Positions 1 through 13,397 of a stretch of DNA of 64,000 nt are shown piece by piece. Positions within the stretch are counted from its first letter, which is position 1. The number at the start of each line of letters is the position of its first letter. The DNA comes from Monoplex corrugatus (taxonomy: Eukaryota; Mollusca; Gastropoda; Littorinimorpha; Ranellidae), in contig JAPXFY010000018.1 in the NCBI GenBank assembly GCA_030674185.1, positions 49,958,737-50,022,736 of the forward strand, written 5' to 3'. Both the position numbers and the translations under genes were made by a program. Under the pieces are notes generated by a model. The model saw nothing but the letters and a program-made list of their open reading frames with translations, was not told the DNA's origin and did not search any database.

Positions 1-771
1 GTGAAACGGCCTGAAAACCAGTCTGGGGATTGTCTGTGGGACCAGACAATTCTATTCTCATTTCCTTGTGGAATTTTGTAACATCAGCCAAAGGGTTCAT
101 TACGAGTAGACAGGATTGTTCAGTTTACAGGGGGTAGGGAACCAGATGGCTATCTGTATCAATCTGTCATGGTCCAGTGAAGTTGGGCAAGAGGAGAAAC
201 AGTGTTAGATTTGGTATATGAAGTGAAATTGTAAATCTTTGAATTGCTGGCAACAAATTACAAACAAGGACTTTTTCTCTCAAATCCCAGTTTAATTCTT
301 TCAGTCTGGCAGTCTGTAGCTTGAGCAGCAAAGAGATGAGACTTCCTTCCTGCTGGCCCACTGCTACAGTGGATGTAGAGCTCTGTAAACTGACTTCCTC
401 TGACACCTTGTTAATAAATTAATTGGCAGTTCCCATTTGTCTGCCTGGGGTAACAGGACAAGACAGGTGTTTTAAGTGTGAGAGAGTCAGTGACACTGAG
501 GAATATAATATAATATAGTTTTACTGGGAGTTGAGATTATTTTGTACACTTGGTCAAAAGTGAGGGATAAGGATCAGACAGTGACCAGTTTTGTGATAGG
601 GAGATTTACAAAAATTTACCCGACACTTTGATCTTAAGGACTTAATAGGACAGCAGAGGGCACAGCTTGCAAATGTGCTGACAATTCTTACAGTGTTTAA
701 AACTACAACGATGTGTGAGAAGAGCAGTGTGTATTCATGCTGTGTAAATGTACAGTATGCTCTAGCCTTTA

Positions 772-773
<2 letters not shown>
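1..773. other. GDI intron 8 (part), no gene seen
   Basis: Sequence downstream of GDI exon 8. A weak, decayed copy of the repeat found at 874-1190 is hinted around 310-400, sharing the GCTGGCCCA...CAGTG pattern. Nothing else is recognised. Confidence 0.5.
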
Positions 774-839
<66 letters not shown>

Positions 840-871
840 GTGTGTTGTGTGTGTGTGTGTGTGTGTGTGTG
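774..871. repeat. (GT)n microsatellite
   Basis: Almost pure GT repeat with two TTGTGT interruptions near 838-848. It directly abuts the dispersed repeat that starts at 874. Confidence 0.95.
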
Positions 872-873
872 CA

Positions 874-1190
874 GGTTTAACTCTATTGTGACTGCACTTG
901 CCACAGCTGAGCTCTCCTGCTGGCCTAGGGCTGCCACAGTGAAATCACTGAGAACCGGGTGCAAGTAAACTTATCCATCGATTTTAGACAAAGAAACCAG
1001 CAAAACGTAGATGAAGCGTTCAACAGAAGGTCCCTCCACAAGGGAAGCAACTGCCAACTACTAAATCATTAGCATAACAAAAGTAGATGGAGTTATATGC
1101 CCTAGACCGTCTGTTACCATGATTGAAGTAGCCCGTCCTCAGTGAGAGCTCATCTGTTACTTCAAAGTAGCGCATCATCAAAGAGTTAAA
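874..1190 (+). repeat. Dispersed repeat family A, copy 1
   Basis: About 315 bp starting TTTAACTCTATTGTG and ending CATCATCAAAGAGTTAAA. It matches 1980-2230 closely over its first 220 bp and 5198-5290 over its last 90 bp. No coding capacity is recognised. Confidence 0.8.
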
Positions 1191-1249
1191 GAGCATGTCA
1201 CATTATAATGTAAGCAAAATATTCTTCTTCTCTCTTTCACAGCACTGAC

Positions 1250-1352
1250 CATCCTTCCGATTAATTTGTCCCTGGGGCAAAATGATCTGCACAGATTCTG
1301 CATTCTTGGTGTCCTTCACTGGGTGTTTCAAGATGCAAATAGCCCGCACCAC
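1250..1352 (-). CDS. Gdi: GDI exon 8 (residues 301-335)
   Basis: Encodes [20 protein letters not shown] then [15 protein letters not shown]. Acceptor TTTCAG, donor GTCAGT, leaving at phase 1. Vertebrate GDI has an exon edge near the same NRKSD position. No further GDI coding sequence is visible in bases 1-1249, so later exons are outside the window. Confidence 0.92.
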
Positions 1353-4300
1353 CTGAAACATTAATTAAATGTATTTTACATCCTCAAGGCACAGACACAC
1401 ACATACACACACACACATACACAAATACAGACACACACACACACACAAATACAGACACACACACACAGAAGAAAAATAACAGTGAATTTATATTAACATG
1501 GGTACTTCCAGAAAATTTAAAAAAAACTGAAAGGCTGGGGGCCCTGGGGGGTTGCTGAGGCCTCTGGTGGGGTAATGGGAAGTGATCCATTTGGGGAAGG
1601 GTGGGGGACTGAAAGAAAAAAGGCAGGGAAAACACAGAGAGTTTTAAAAAAAATGCAACATGTACTGCTGTGAACATTTATTGCTGCAAAACACGGAGAC
1701 AAATACCAACAAACCATCTGATCACTCATGAACAACTGGGACAAGATGCTTTTTCAAAAAGATCAGAAGGTTGAAATGCATCAATGTCTCCACAAACTTC
1801 TTTTTGTCAATCTGTACTTTTATAGTCCTTGATCAAGGGATTCCACAGCAAGAAGCAATTCCTCATAGGCAACCCCTATTAACACTCAGGAGTAGCACTT
1901 GGGCAAAAACTGTACATAGCAAATGACATATGCATGTAGCTGGGCACCCATCAGCATAACAAAAACTCAGACACAGTCTTAACTCTATTGTGCCTGCACT
2001 TGCCACAACTGAGCTCTCCTGCTGGCCTTGGGTTGCCACAGTGAAATCACTGAGAACTGCCACAGTGAAATCACTGAGAACTGTCGCCTTTGAGCTATTT
2101 TCCATTGATTTTAGACAAAGAAACCGGCAAAACGTAGCTGAAGCGTTCAACGGAAGTTCCCTCCACAAGGGAAGCAACTGCCTACTACTAAATCATTAGC
2201 ATAACAAAAGTAGAGGGAGTTATATACCCTATACACAAGAAAATACACAAGAAAATGGCTCGTTCCCACCTGGTCTCACTGATGTTGCATTCTACTGTCG
2301 TCAAGCAATGCTGAAGCTACCTCTCAAATCCATAGTGGAGGAATACAAAGTTGGAAAAGCAAGACTGTTGAGCATGCTGGAGGAATCGAAAGACAATATC
2401 GTGAGATCAGTTCAGCCAAAGCTGAGAACTGGCAAAAAATGGAAAGTCCAAGAGGCTGTAAACAATGCCAAGAGAAACCTCAGCATCAAAGAGATAATTG
2501 GACACACGCAAACCAACAGACAGGGACTGGGAGCAACAAAAATGCAGTGGTGATCCAAAGCCAAAGGGAAGGAAAAAAGAGACATGATCATACAGGAGTT
2601 GAAGAAAGAAGAAGATGTCAAAAGAGTGCAGAAGGCAGTCCAGCAAGGTCAACAGGGGCAATGGACAACATGGGACAGTGCACTCCAAAGAAGTCTCAGC
2701 TGGAACGATATGTGGCACATGGCTCCTCTAAGGATAAGCTTCCTCCTCAGATCTGTATATGACCTGCTCCCCTCGAATGCAAACTTAGTGAAATGGGGGA
2801 AATCAGATGACCCAGCATGTCCGCTCTGTCAGAAGAAAACAAACAGTGGAACATGTCCTAAGCTCTTGCAAAGTAGCGCTAGCCCAAGGAAGGTATACAT
2901 GGAGGCACCAAGTTCTGAAAGGGATCATAATAACATAATAATTACAATATTTATATAGCGCAAAATCTTGATAAAATCAAATCTAAGCGCTGAAGCAGAC
3001 ACACACGCAAGCACGCACGCACGCACACACACGCACGCACACACACAGACACACACACACACACACACCCACACACACGCATGGCTATAAATGGGGAGAA
3101 AGAATAAAAGCAATAAAAGCAAGAATAAAAGCAATGGAAAATTATAGAGAGCATAGCATATACAATTATATATTATAACCATGTGATTCCCTCCAAGCGG
3201 AGACAGGCTGCAGAGGGGGGGGGGGGGGGGGGGGGGTTGAGTGAGGTTAGGATTTTATGCGGAGGAGAAAAGGTGAGTTTTGAGAGCAGACTTGGAGACA
3301 AAAGTAGGTTGCTGACGGACTGAGAGAGGAAGTTTGTTCCAGGAGAGTGGACCAGAAACAGAGAAGGCTCGTGGACCATAGGTATTGAGCTTAGTGCGTG
3401 GAAAGCGAAAAGTCAGAGGATCAGAGGCAGAGCGGAGGGTACGTGAGGGAACATAGATCTCAAGTAGGCTTGACAGGTAATCGGGGGCTGCGTTATTGAG
3501 GCTTTTGTAGCACATGGTGTCTAGTTTGTACTGTATGCGCTTTGATACAGGGAGCCAGTGAAGTTGTGCCAGGAGAGGAGATATGTGGTCAGCTTTTTTC
3601 TTTTTGAGTACAAGGCGTGCAGCATTGTTTTGAATTCGCTGTAGGATGTGAATGGTGGAGGCAGGAAGACCAGACAGGAGTGAATTGCAATAGTCAATGC
3701 GAGACATTATGAAGGAGAGAGAACGAGTTTTGCATTGTTCGACGAGAGATATCTGACAAGCCATATCGATGAGATAGTAGCAAGATCTGGCAATTGAGAA
3801 CAAATGTTCATGGAAGTGAAGAGTCATGCAGACACAGTTTGCCAATCAGAAATGGACTGATGTTCACATAAGAGAGAAATGGAGCACAGAAATTCTGAGG
3901 TGCCAAGAGGATAGTCTGGTTTGTCGTCATTAAGCTAAGTCTATTGTGGTCATCCAGTTTAATGTCCATAACATCAGTGGTGCGAGTCAACAGGGCATGT
4001 ATATTATCAGGTAGTCAGTCTTGAAGTAGGGATGTCACAGCATAGAAGTGTTAAGAAGGGGAGTTGATGAATGGTGGACAGGGGGCGTAAAGAGTGAAAA
4101 GACAGGGCCAAAGTGACAGATCCATTGAGAACACACGGTCAGGTATGGGTGAAGTAAGTGCCTTGATAGGAAACGTGTCTTCTCATGATCTGTATATGAA
4201 CAGACAGAGCAATGTCAGAGATGCCAAAATTATGATGAAATAGAAGGAAAGATACCCAGAAAATGTCTCAAGCTGCAGACAGATCAAGGAGTGGAGAGAG

Positions 4301-7300
4301 ACTTTGCCAAGTACAGTAGCAAGGAGAGATTGTTGAGAATGTGAGTAGGGCAGTTTCAGTGGCTATGCACAGACGTGGTTAGCGAAAAAACCATGACCCC
4401 AAACGCACCAATTGCTATGACAACGTTCTACAAAGCAGGAGGGAAACAGGTCTGGCCCAAAATTGCTATGACAACCAGCACATTGCCAAAGGGTCTTCTG
4501 GATGGAGCAGTCGACTGGGAGTGTACAGCAGATCTCCCAGAGTGGAGAAATTACCCAGATGTCATCAGCAAGACAGGCATGAGACCAGACATCGCTCTCC
4601 ACTCTGACTCCTCGAAACAAGTGATTCTGATAGAACTCACTGTGCCATACGAAAGCAGAATGGAAGAAGCACATATCTACAAGACCGAAAAATACGCCGG
4701 TCTTGCCAGCACCCTGAAGAAAGCAGGTCTGCGGGTCAAAATCTTCGCCATAGAGGTCGGGGCAAGAGGGTTTGTGGGCACCTCCGCTTATGATCTCATG
4801 AAACAACTCGCCATTTCTGGGAAGAAGAGGACTAGAGCCCTTAAAGCGATGGCAGAGGCAGCAGAAAGGAGCTCAAGCTGGATCTGGGCAAGGAGGAACC
4901 AAAAATGAACTTCATAAGGATTAAATTCCCTACAGATGATGTGTGCCCCGTTAGCACATTGGTAAAACCGCGTACCGCAGTTCTGAAGCGCAGAATCGCC
5001 CAGGTTCGCTCCCCGGCGTGGGAAAAAAAAATATATATATATATATAGACAACAGCAGAAGGGCATCCAGGAGTCATGACCTGGATGTGGCCCGGCCCCC
5101 CGAGAGTGTAAGGAGTTCAGGGCCGAAACACTTGTCTAAAGGGGGTTACTTCTCTGAAGACCTTCTGTGTCTAGCTCTCCCTAGAGTTTCTTTCTACCTA
5201 GACCATCTGTTCCTATGATCGAAGTAGCCCGTCCTCAGTGAGAGCTCAGATGTTACTTCAATCGAAGTAGCCCATCATCAAAGAGTTAAATCTCAATTTG
5301 AAAACTTGCATTTTATTGTGCATCACACATGATGGTTACTAACAGTGACAGATGAGCTAAAGATACAAGGATTCTTCTGTGAGTGCTCCTCCTGATACAT
5401 CTCCATTGATTTCCGCTTTATCAATCCAGGGGGATTCTTATCGTTTCATCATTTTTTTGATTCAGAGAGATTCTCGCTCTTTTGTTTTTTTTTTTTTTAA
5501 ATCTGAACCAAAAGGGATTATTGCTGTCGTTTTGTATCGATATAATGAAGTGTTCAAACACACAACCATGCTTCACAATGGCACCAACTTCGTTTACAAG
5601 CTTAATTCTGACTGACCATACTGAATTAGCCAAATCCAAAGAGGAAATGTTTTTAAATATAGCCTCACAGACAAACCTTTTAGGTCTACACACACACACA
5701 CACACCTATGCTTGATATATTTTTCTAAGTGAATGGTTTGAACATGAGCATAACAGCATAGCAGACGTCACGCTATAAGCGTAGCTCTTGGCAAATCTGC
5801 CTATTTTCTTGCATCTCACATAAGAATAATGAAGCAAGTGCTCAAACAATCACTCTATTTTACCTTACATGCATGCAGACTGAAGTGTGATGAGCGAAGT
5901 ATGACCCTCTATGGAAACTCAGCATAATCATATCATCTGTCCCATTTTTTGAGCTATGTCAATACTGCTATCTTCATACCACTCTCCCTGGTTTTCCAAT
6001 ATAACATCTTTAAATCAGTTCCCCTCTTTCCTCCCTCAACACAATATGGCAACAGAAGACTGACTGCATCTTTCTGTTTCCTTCATTTCCTGCTGCTCTC
6101 ATGGCATGTACTCACCTTTCCCACAACTTTGCACTTTTCTCTGGCATAGGAGGGATCACAGACAACACAAGCAGCCTTCGCCACTTTTTCTTCTTTGTCC
6201 TTTACGCCGATGGCCTTGCCACTTTCATCATACACTATCTCACAGCCATCCTTGTCCAGCATGTATGTGCCACCATAGATTGCGCTCAGCCTACACAGAA
6301 ACAACAATGTCCATTATAGATTATCTGTCCTCATTATTCTCCACCGGTATTCAGGCATGGGAACTGCTCAAAACAATAACTTCTGAAACTAAGGGGGTCT
6401 GAACGCATGGTCCCCATAAAAAATTGAAATTCTGAGATCTCTGTAAACTGAGTATTTCTGTGCATCAAATTCACATACAAATCTTATCTAAAACTTTTAA
6501 TATTTTGCGCAGTTAAAATGCAACAAAAGCACAGAAAACAGTGTGTAAAAATATTACAATTCTCAATAACAACTCACCCAAAGAAGGACTGAAGTAGACA
6601 AGTCTCTTCACAAATTAAGAAATGTACTTGTTTGAAAAAGGCTGATATGCTGTTTTGAACTTTTGTTTAATATGGTCAGGGGATGTGGGAGTTGGCCAAC
6701 TGCTGGTCAATGTTTGCAGTATCAGTGGGCCAGAAGTCAGCTATACTGGTGTGGTATTTTCACTTTAAAATTTTGGATTAGTACAGACGGTTTTTTTTCT
6801 CTCTCTTTCTGAGAATCTGAGGAATTCATGTTTTCTTTCTGATGAAACTTGGTGTGTTTTCATTGAAAACAGTGGATCCAAGGAAAACTCCCAGGTCTGA
6901 TAATTGTAATAATATAATAACAATACAGCTTATCGTCTATAGTGCTGTTGTCATGAGTTCAAACCTCAGACAAGCCACAGAGTTGGGGGGGGGGGGGGGG
7001 GTTGTTTATTTTTGTTTTCTTGTTTTTCTAATGGTGGACTGTAATGGAGTTGTGAACAAGATCTGATACTTTCAATTCAATCCCAACTTTCAACATAAAA
7101 ACTGGCCGTTTGCTGCTCATGTTTATGCTCCAATCATTCTGGTGGTGTAAGCTTAGTGTCTTGTAGGTCCTGTGCCTTACCCCTCCCAACCCCACCTTCT
7201 GGAAATTCAGTACTAGAAATTTCCTCTCTTCTTCACTCTCTTTGTTTATGTCTTCCTTCTTTGCTTTCTGTCATTTCTTCCTATCATTTTCTGCCTTGTG

Positions 7301-7959
7301 GTCCATTCACCTGTATGTGTTTGATAAAGTCTTAAGTACTTCCTGTTAGGATTCATAATTGGGTACACATATAAAGTGCATTTGTGACTCTAAGGAAGTA
7401 AGATATGTGGAAGCAATTTTCGGTAATTTAGGCCCGTTTTACGTATGTTTTAGTGTCCTTACTTATGTTTCAATTTGTATTCAGGTATGTTTTTTAAAAT
7501 CCCCTGTGCAATAAATTGGACAAGTGGTCAGTGCCAGGGACATCTCCTTAGATTATGTGCGCGAATGATAAGAGTGCTTAATTTTCTTTTCTTTTTTTCC
7601 TGTTGAAGTATTGTGTATGTTTTGAAAAGGCCCTGATATGGCTCTTCATGTTTCATTTCATATTTCTTTGTTCCTTGTTTTCTGGAGACTGATTCTTCTC
7701 TTGGATTAAAATGTGTTCTATGTGTACCACAAAAGACACTGTGCATTGTAAACAAAACAAAATTATAAAAAAGAAAAAAATCTTGATTCCAGAATCAAAC
7801 TGAGGTATACTTTCTCATCATTCACCTAAGCAATCACCCAACAATGGCTAATACTCCAGGGTACAAAACACACGCAAACAGGGAGGGGAAAGACTGCAGC
7901 GGAGTGGGGTGTGTAATCCCTGACCCAAGCTATCATCCCCTCTCTGTCTCTCTCTTTCC

Positions 7960-8030
<71 letters not shown>

Positions 8031-11000
8031 ACTGTTCAAACATATTCTCTTTTTCTCAAATCTTTCCCCTTCCCTCTGTTACTTTTTCTTTAACTCATTC
8101 TGTCTTGCCTTCTCTCACATTCTCCCCCCCCCCCCCCCCTTCCTTTTCCCCTTTCCTTTTTGAGAGAGAGTGGTGATAAGGGGTGTGTCAGTCAGTCACA
8201 CTGTGGATGTCCAAGCAAGCTCATTTAAGATCAATAATTTGAGCAAGAATGTTCACACTTCCTAATGCACTGATTGCCATGGGACTAAGATTTCCTTGAA
8301 CTGTTCATCTCTTTTCTAACTTATCTGCTCTGCGCAAGTCAGATGAGTAGCACATCCCCAAAATGAACTCTACATGTGTATAATTTTGATTAGTACTTGG
8401 GTTTGTCTCCCCCCCCCCCCCCCCTCCATAGTTCAAGGGTGACACTTTGAAAATCTGAAAAAACTGAAAATCAGGCTAAATGGAAAACTTTTTTCGCTTG
8501 AAGGCACTAGCAGCACAATGGCGCGACGGAAGTGATGTGTGTAGCCTAACAAAGATCGCTGGACCTGTGTTGTCTTCAACGATAGAGAGCGCTTCCTCAT
8601 TTCCGGTCGTCTGCTACAGTGCTGCTTCGGCCATAGTACCGCCGATTCAACTGTTTTTTTTCCCCCAAACATTTTTGTTTTGGAATAACGAAAATGAAAA
8701 AACGGAATTTCTGTCTGGGGCCTTGCCAAGAAAACGGATTTCTGTCACCCAGACGGAAGAGTGGCACCCATGATAGTTCTGCATAATCTACCCATCAGGC
8801 AGGATCAAACCCAGAATCTTCCGACTGGAAGTCCGATGTTTACCTGACCGACTTCTGCAATGCGAACAATTTAAGACATATTGCAGGATCACCTAAACAT
8901 TTAACATGTATAAGGAAAAAAAAAACTGTTAAGTTTGAATGTACATTCTTATAAAACAGATGTGCAAGTCACTTACATATACGTATTGGCAAAAGATTCT
9001 TTATCTTTTCTTACATACACATTTCAAAAAGTACAACTAAGAGTCCATTCAACAGTTACTCCATGTATAAGACTGAAAATCCGTCCACCCCATTCTAACA
9101 TCACAGAGTTATGCTTCAAAGTTTGTTTCTTCATACCATCAACTAACAGTCAATAATGTAATTATACTAGTATCTCACCTAGCAAATCCCTGAGGCAATT
9201 CTCCAAGTCCATAGAGGGGATAGAGATATGGAGTTTTTCCATAGCGGGCCAAGGATTCAGAGTACAACTTGCACCGTCTAATCAGTGGAACACAGGAACC
9301 AGATTTGTACCTGAAACATACAGCCATTATTGACATTCACATTTTATGTACTGACATTCAGATCTTACATATCACCAGTATGGGGCTTTGTACAAAAGTA
9401 CTTAGTGTCCTTGGTGAGTTCGATTAGACCAGGCACAGCTGAACTCCATCGAAGTGATCCAGCAGCAATGCAGGGTCTCCTCTACCTGGTGATCCCAAAA
9501 TGGCCTGAGCTTGAGATGTCTGGTTCCTGTGCCCTTCCTGACACACAGATTTTTACTGAGTGACCCCGACGTTTGGTTTTTGATACTCCATATCAAAGCG
9601 AAAACATGCTGCTCATCCTAATGCTTTTAGAACACAAAACCTCCCAGAGTTGTTTTTTGATACTCCACGTACAAGTGAAAACATGCTGTTCATCCTATTC
9701 AGCAGTACTGGCCACACAAAATCATGACTGCAGTCCTCATCTAAACCTTTTCCTGTCTTCAGATGGTCCCAAGCCACCTGCGTGTGGCTTTGTTCACTAA
9801 TACATGCCATAATTACAAAGAACTTACCTTGTTGTGAAGTTTAGTTGTAGTTCTATTTTCCTACCCAGAGTTAATTATGCAATGGGCTCATTCGGAAGAC
9901 TTGAGACCATACAACGAAGTCTCAACTATTTCATATATGTGTCACAGCCAATGCTGCTCGAAGTCTCCTGACCAATTCTGCAAGTGTCTTATCTCTCTGG
10001 CTGATACCAGGAAAGTAACCACAGAGTACCAATTTGCCAAGCAGTCTCCACAACATCACAACCATCATCCCCATTGTCAGCATTGTCATAGCATTGTTCT
10101 TTCGGTCAGACTGCAATGCCCTGCACTGACCTTGGACAGCTAGAGCACAACAATATGTAAGGAGAGCACTGGATAGCCTCAGAGTAGTTGAATTAAACTA
10201 ACTCTGAAAACTCACCATCCATCCTGCACATGCTTCATGCAGAAATTTACAGCAAAGAGCTACACAAAAAGTATATCATCCATGTTGACAGCAGTTACCT
10301 ATTGTAGTCCAACAGCATGTCTATTGGAGTTGACTATCATTGTAAACCCTTATGGTTGCCAAAATTGGTGAATGGGCTAAATAAATATAAATAAATACAT
10401 AATGATTATAGGAAGACATTACAAGAAATAAATCTTTCTTACCTACCTATATTAACACAGCCGTAATGGGAAGCATCTCCACAATCAAATGAACTCACCT
10501 TGTGACGTTTTGAGGACCAATATGAAGTCAGACAAGAGAAAACATGAGAGTTCGTTAGATTGAATGCACAAATGGCACAGGCAGGATCAGGCAAGGGGGG
10601 GGGGGGGGGGGGGGGGGGCACAGCAAGCGAAACTTAGCCAGATAAGACACTTTAGTTTCCCTGCCACAGGTGGTAACTCTAACACCTCCTCACCCCTTCC
10701 TGCTACTGCCCGGCCCGCACTGGCCAGTTGGAATGCATTCACAGCTGGCACTGGAACCCCTCTATATATTCTCTATTGTGTTGCTGTGGCTGTTAATTTT
10801 TCTCGTCTTTGAATCGTTATAACTTCAGTTTGGCGGTTTGTCTGGTTTCATGTTTTGGATTTGTACTGTGCTGTGTTTGCTTCTGATGTTGTAAGTAAAA
10901 TTGTTGGGGTTAGATATGTGTGTGTGAAGTAAATGACAGATAACCGCAATGTGCTCGTAACACTGTAGCGTTACACGAGAATGGATACAGAACAACATTC

Positions 11001-13362
11001 AGACGTGTCCCATTTTAACAAACTGAATGCACAATGTAGAATTTGCGGAGAAAGTTAAAAAAAAAAAGAGGGCAGACAAAGCTGCAAAACTGTGTAAAAA
11101 CTATGTGAGTGATCTGGAAATGTTTCATGGTATCACTGTCTGTGAAGAAACTGATGGTGTGTATTATTCACATATGTTTTGCTCAAAATGCTATTAGAGG
11201 TTACTTGCAGTTAAACGTGCTTCACAACCCTCAGACTGAACGCTTCATGCTGCCCAGACTGGGCAGCAAAATCCAGTCAAATATGGACATTTTATGATCC
11301 ATCCATCAGTAGTTATGACTGTACTGTATGTTGTTGCTTTGTGAAACAGAGCAAGGATGGACGGCCACTGAAGCCTGACTGTGGTGCTAGGAAAAAAATG
11401 AAGATAAACATGAAATGTGTTAAAGTTTTGAACCGTCAGTTTCATCCACACCTTGACAGTCCATGACACAAACAAACAACATCCATACACCTACAAAAGA
11501 AGATAGGCCTCGACTGGAAACTTCGGATGCAACAACATCACCTCTAATCAAAGAAGTTCTCCCACTCAGAGGAATAGACACACTAAAAGCGCCATTCACA
11601 AAATTTGAAAAAGCATACTACACACACTTCACTAAAGAAAAACTTAAAGAATCAGAAGGCAATGAAACTATTAGATGCCCCACTGGAGGACAGCCAGTTT
11701 ACATGAAAAGATTTGTAAAGCCAAGAAAGTCATCAAGTCAAGCAGGTTCCCCGTTGAAAAAGAAGAGAGCAAGAAAACTTAAGCTGAGAGTAGATTTGTC
11801 AGGGACATCAGCTGATGATTCAATCTGGCAGCAAAGCACAGAACTGAAGATTCAAACCAAATCAAGAAAAAAGAAAATTCTAGAGGCAGCAGGTTGTAAG
11901 CAGGCATGGCTGTCAGCCAAACAGTCAATGCAGATTAGGGCAAAAATGCTACTCAGCTGGGCGAAACATAAAACAGGAAGTTCATGAGAAAATCTGGAGT
12001 CAAGCTACCAACAGAAAAAGAGGTAAAGAAGATTTTTGAAGAAGTAATGTGTGGCAAAATTGCCTGATGCTGGATAGTGTTATGATAATGTGTGCATACC
12101 TGCATGCATGTGTGCGTGCGTGTGTGACTGTGCAAAACCACTATTTGCTGTTTCTTTGCGATGATAAAAATTGTCGAATCTGATCCGATAGACGACATGC
12201 ACTCGCCGACCAACTTCCGGTTTGAATTTCTGGCCGAGTACTAGCACAAGTATTATGATTTCGATGTATTGAAAACAAAATTCCATTGTATTCATTAAGT
12301 AACAGCAATATAAACACCTTTGGAAAGCAGTCGCTTCACACAGTTTTACTTCTACTAGTTCCAGGTCGCTTAAAAATCCTTGGCAATAAAACATCAAATC
12401 GGAGATCGTATTTTCTATTCTTTGCTTATGCAGGCTATACCTGCCGCAGATTTCATTTAAAATCTTTCTAAATAAACAGAAACATTAAAAACAATTCACT
12501 GAATCAAACTTCTAAGTCAATTTTCATGAAAAATCAGTCAATGTTTACAACGTTTGTCCTTCAGCTCGATGATCACAGGTAGAAATTCGTTGACTGGACT
12601 TACAGCGATCGCTTCGAAGGCCGCCATGATTCAAGGTTCCCATATGCTAAAATGGCAGATCACGGTATTTGCCCTTCGGAGGCTCGCGCACATCTGGTAC
12701 AGGTCAAATCTCATAGTTCCGTATACTGTTAAATTCAGCAAAAAATAAGCTGTTTACGCATCCACGGACCGATCTAATATATCAAGGAGGTCCTCAGATA
12801 TTATTCTTCAAAGTTTGCCAATATTCCGACCTTTAGAAGACTAACAAACTAATAATCTTATAAAATGAATATTATACGAGAACGAAGGACAAGGTTTTGA
12901 CCTGTCAACTGTACTAATTTGCATGAAGGTAGTCCTGTGTGACCCGTATAATTTAAGCTGCCATTAAGCAGTCATCAAGCACTGCCGTGAACCAGTCACC
13001 ATTACGTGACATGCAGTGAAACTTCGTTGGTCGGCGTGGCTTTTTTTTTTTGCGCAGATTTTCGTATGGGTGCATTTATAACAAAAACAAACAGCACAGA
13101 TCGATAGAGGAAAGACCAATCTTTATCTTCATGATAACAACTTCGTCATTCATGTTCATCTGCAAGAATATTTGACTGACAACATGTGCAATTTTTCACT
13201 GACTGACACAATTCGCGCATTGCTGAAGAGAGATTGCCGGTACCTATTACAATGAAAGATTAACTGTCAATACACTTCTCTGTGTGGGTGGGTGCAGGTG
13301 CATGTGATTTGAGTTACAGTGTGGTGAGAGAAAGTGAGTGTGCATGTGTGTTTTGTGTGTGT

Positions 13363-13397
<35 letters not shown>

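Larger units (their letters stand above)
2933..4367 (-). mobile_element. 5'-truncated CR1/L2-like LINE copy
   Basis: Same family as the full copy at 37531-41499. It shares the 3' end (ATAATTACAATATTTATATA), the CA microsatellite, and the ORF2 C-terminus (3255-3845 in one frame, with [20 protein letters not shown] and [16 protein letters not shown]). It stops at about position 39070 of the full copy. It is decayed by many small deletions (for example 3720-4340) and sits inside the R2-like element. Confidence 0.88.
2255..4910 (+). mobile_element. R2-like LINE remnant (C-terminal zinc knuckle and endonuclease-like region), split by another LINE
   Basis: Two blocks, 2255-2930 and 4368-4910, are the C-terminal part of a non-LTR retrotransposon ORF. 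The first holds [17 protein letters not shown] and CPLCQ with a downstream Cys remnant, a CCHC-type knuckle. The second holds [26 protein letters not shown] and VEVGARGF, resembling the restriction-like endonuclease region (K/RPD...D/E) that follows the reverse transcriptase in R2-type elements. The reverse transcriptase itself is missing and there are frameshifts near 2540 and 2850. A CR1/L2-like LINE lies between the blocks. The class is inferred from these motifs; it is not active. Confidence 0.7.

Noticed and set aside
554..968. Long reading frames through the (GT)n tract, as in many other CA/GT blocks
   Set aside because: Translations are runs of CV or HT dipeptides; dinucleotide repeats are open in several frames without coding meaning.
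4940..5018. Possible tRNA gene
   Set aside because: A- and B-box-like motifs are present but the arms do not pair into a cloverleaf and an A/TA run plus a repeated body follow, so it is a SINE head.
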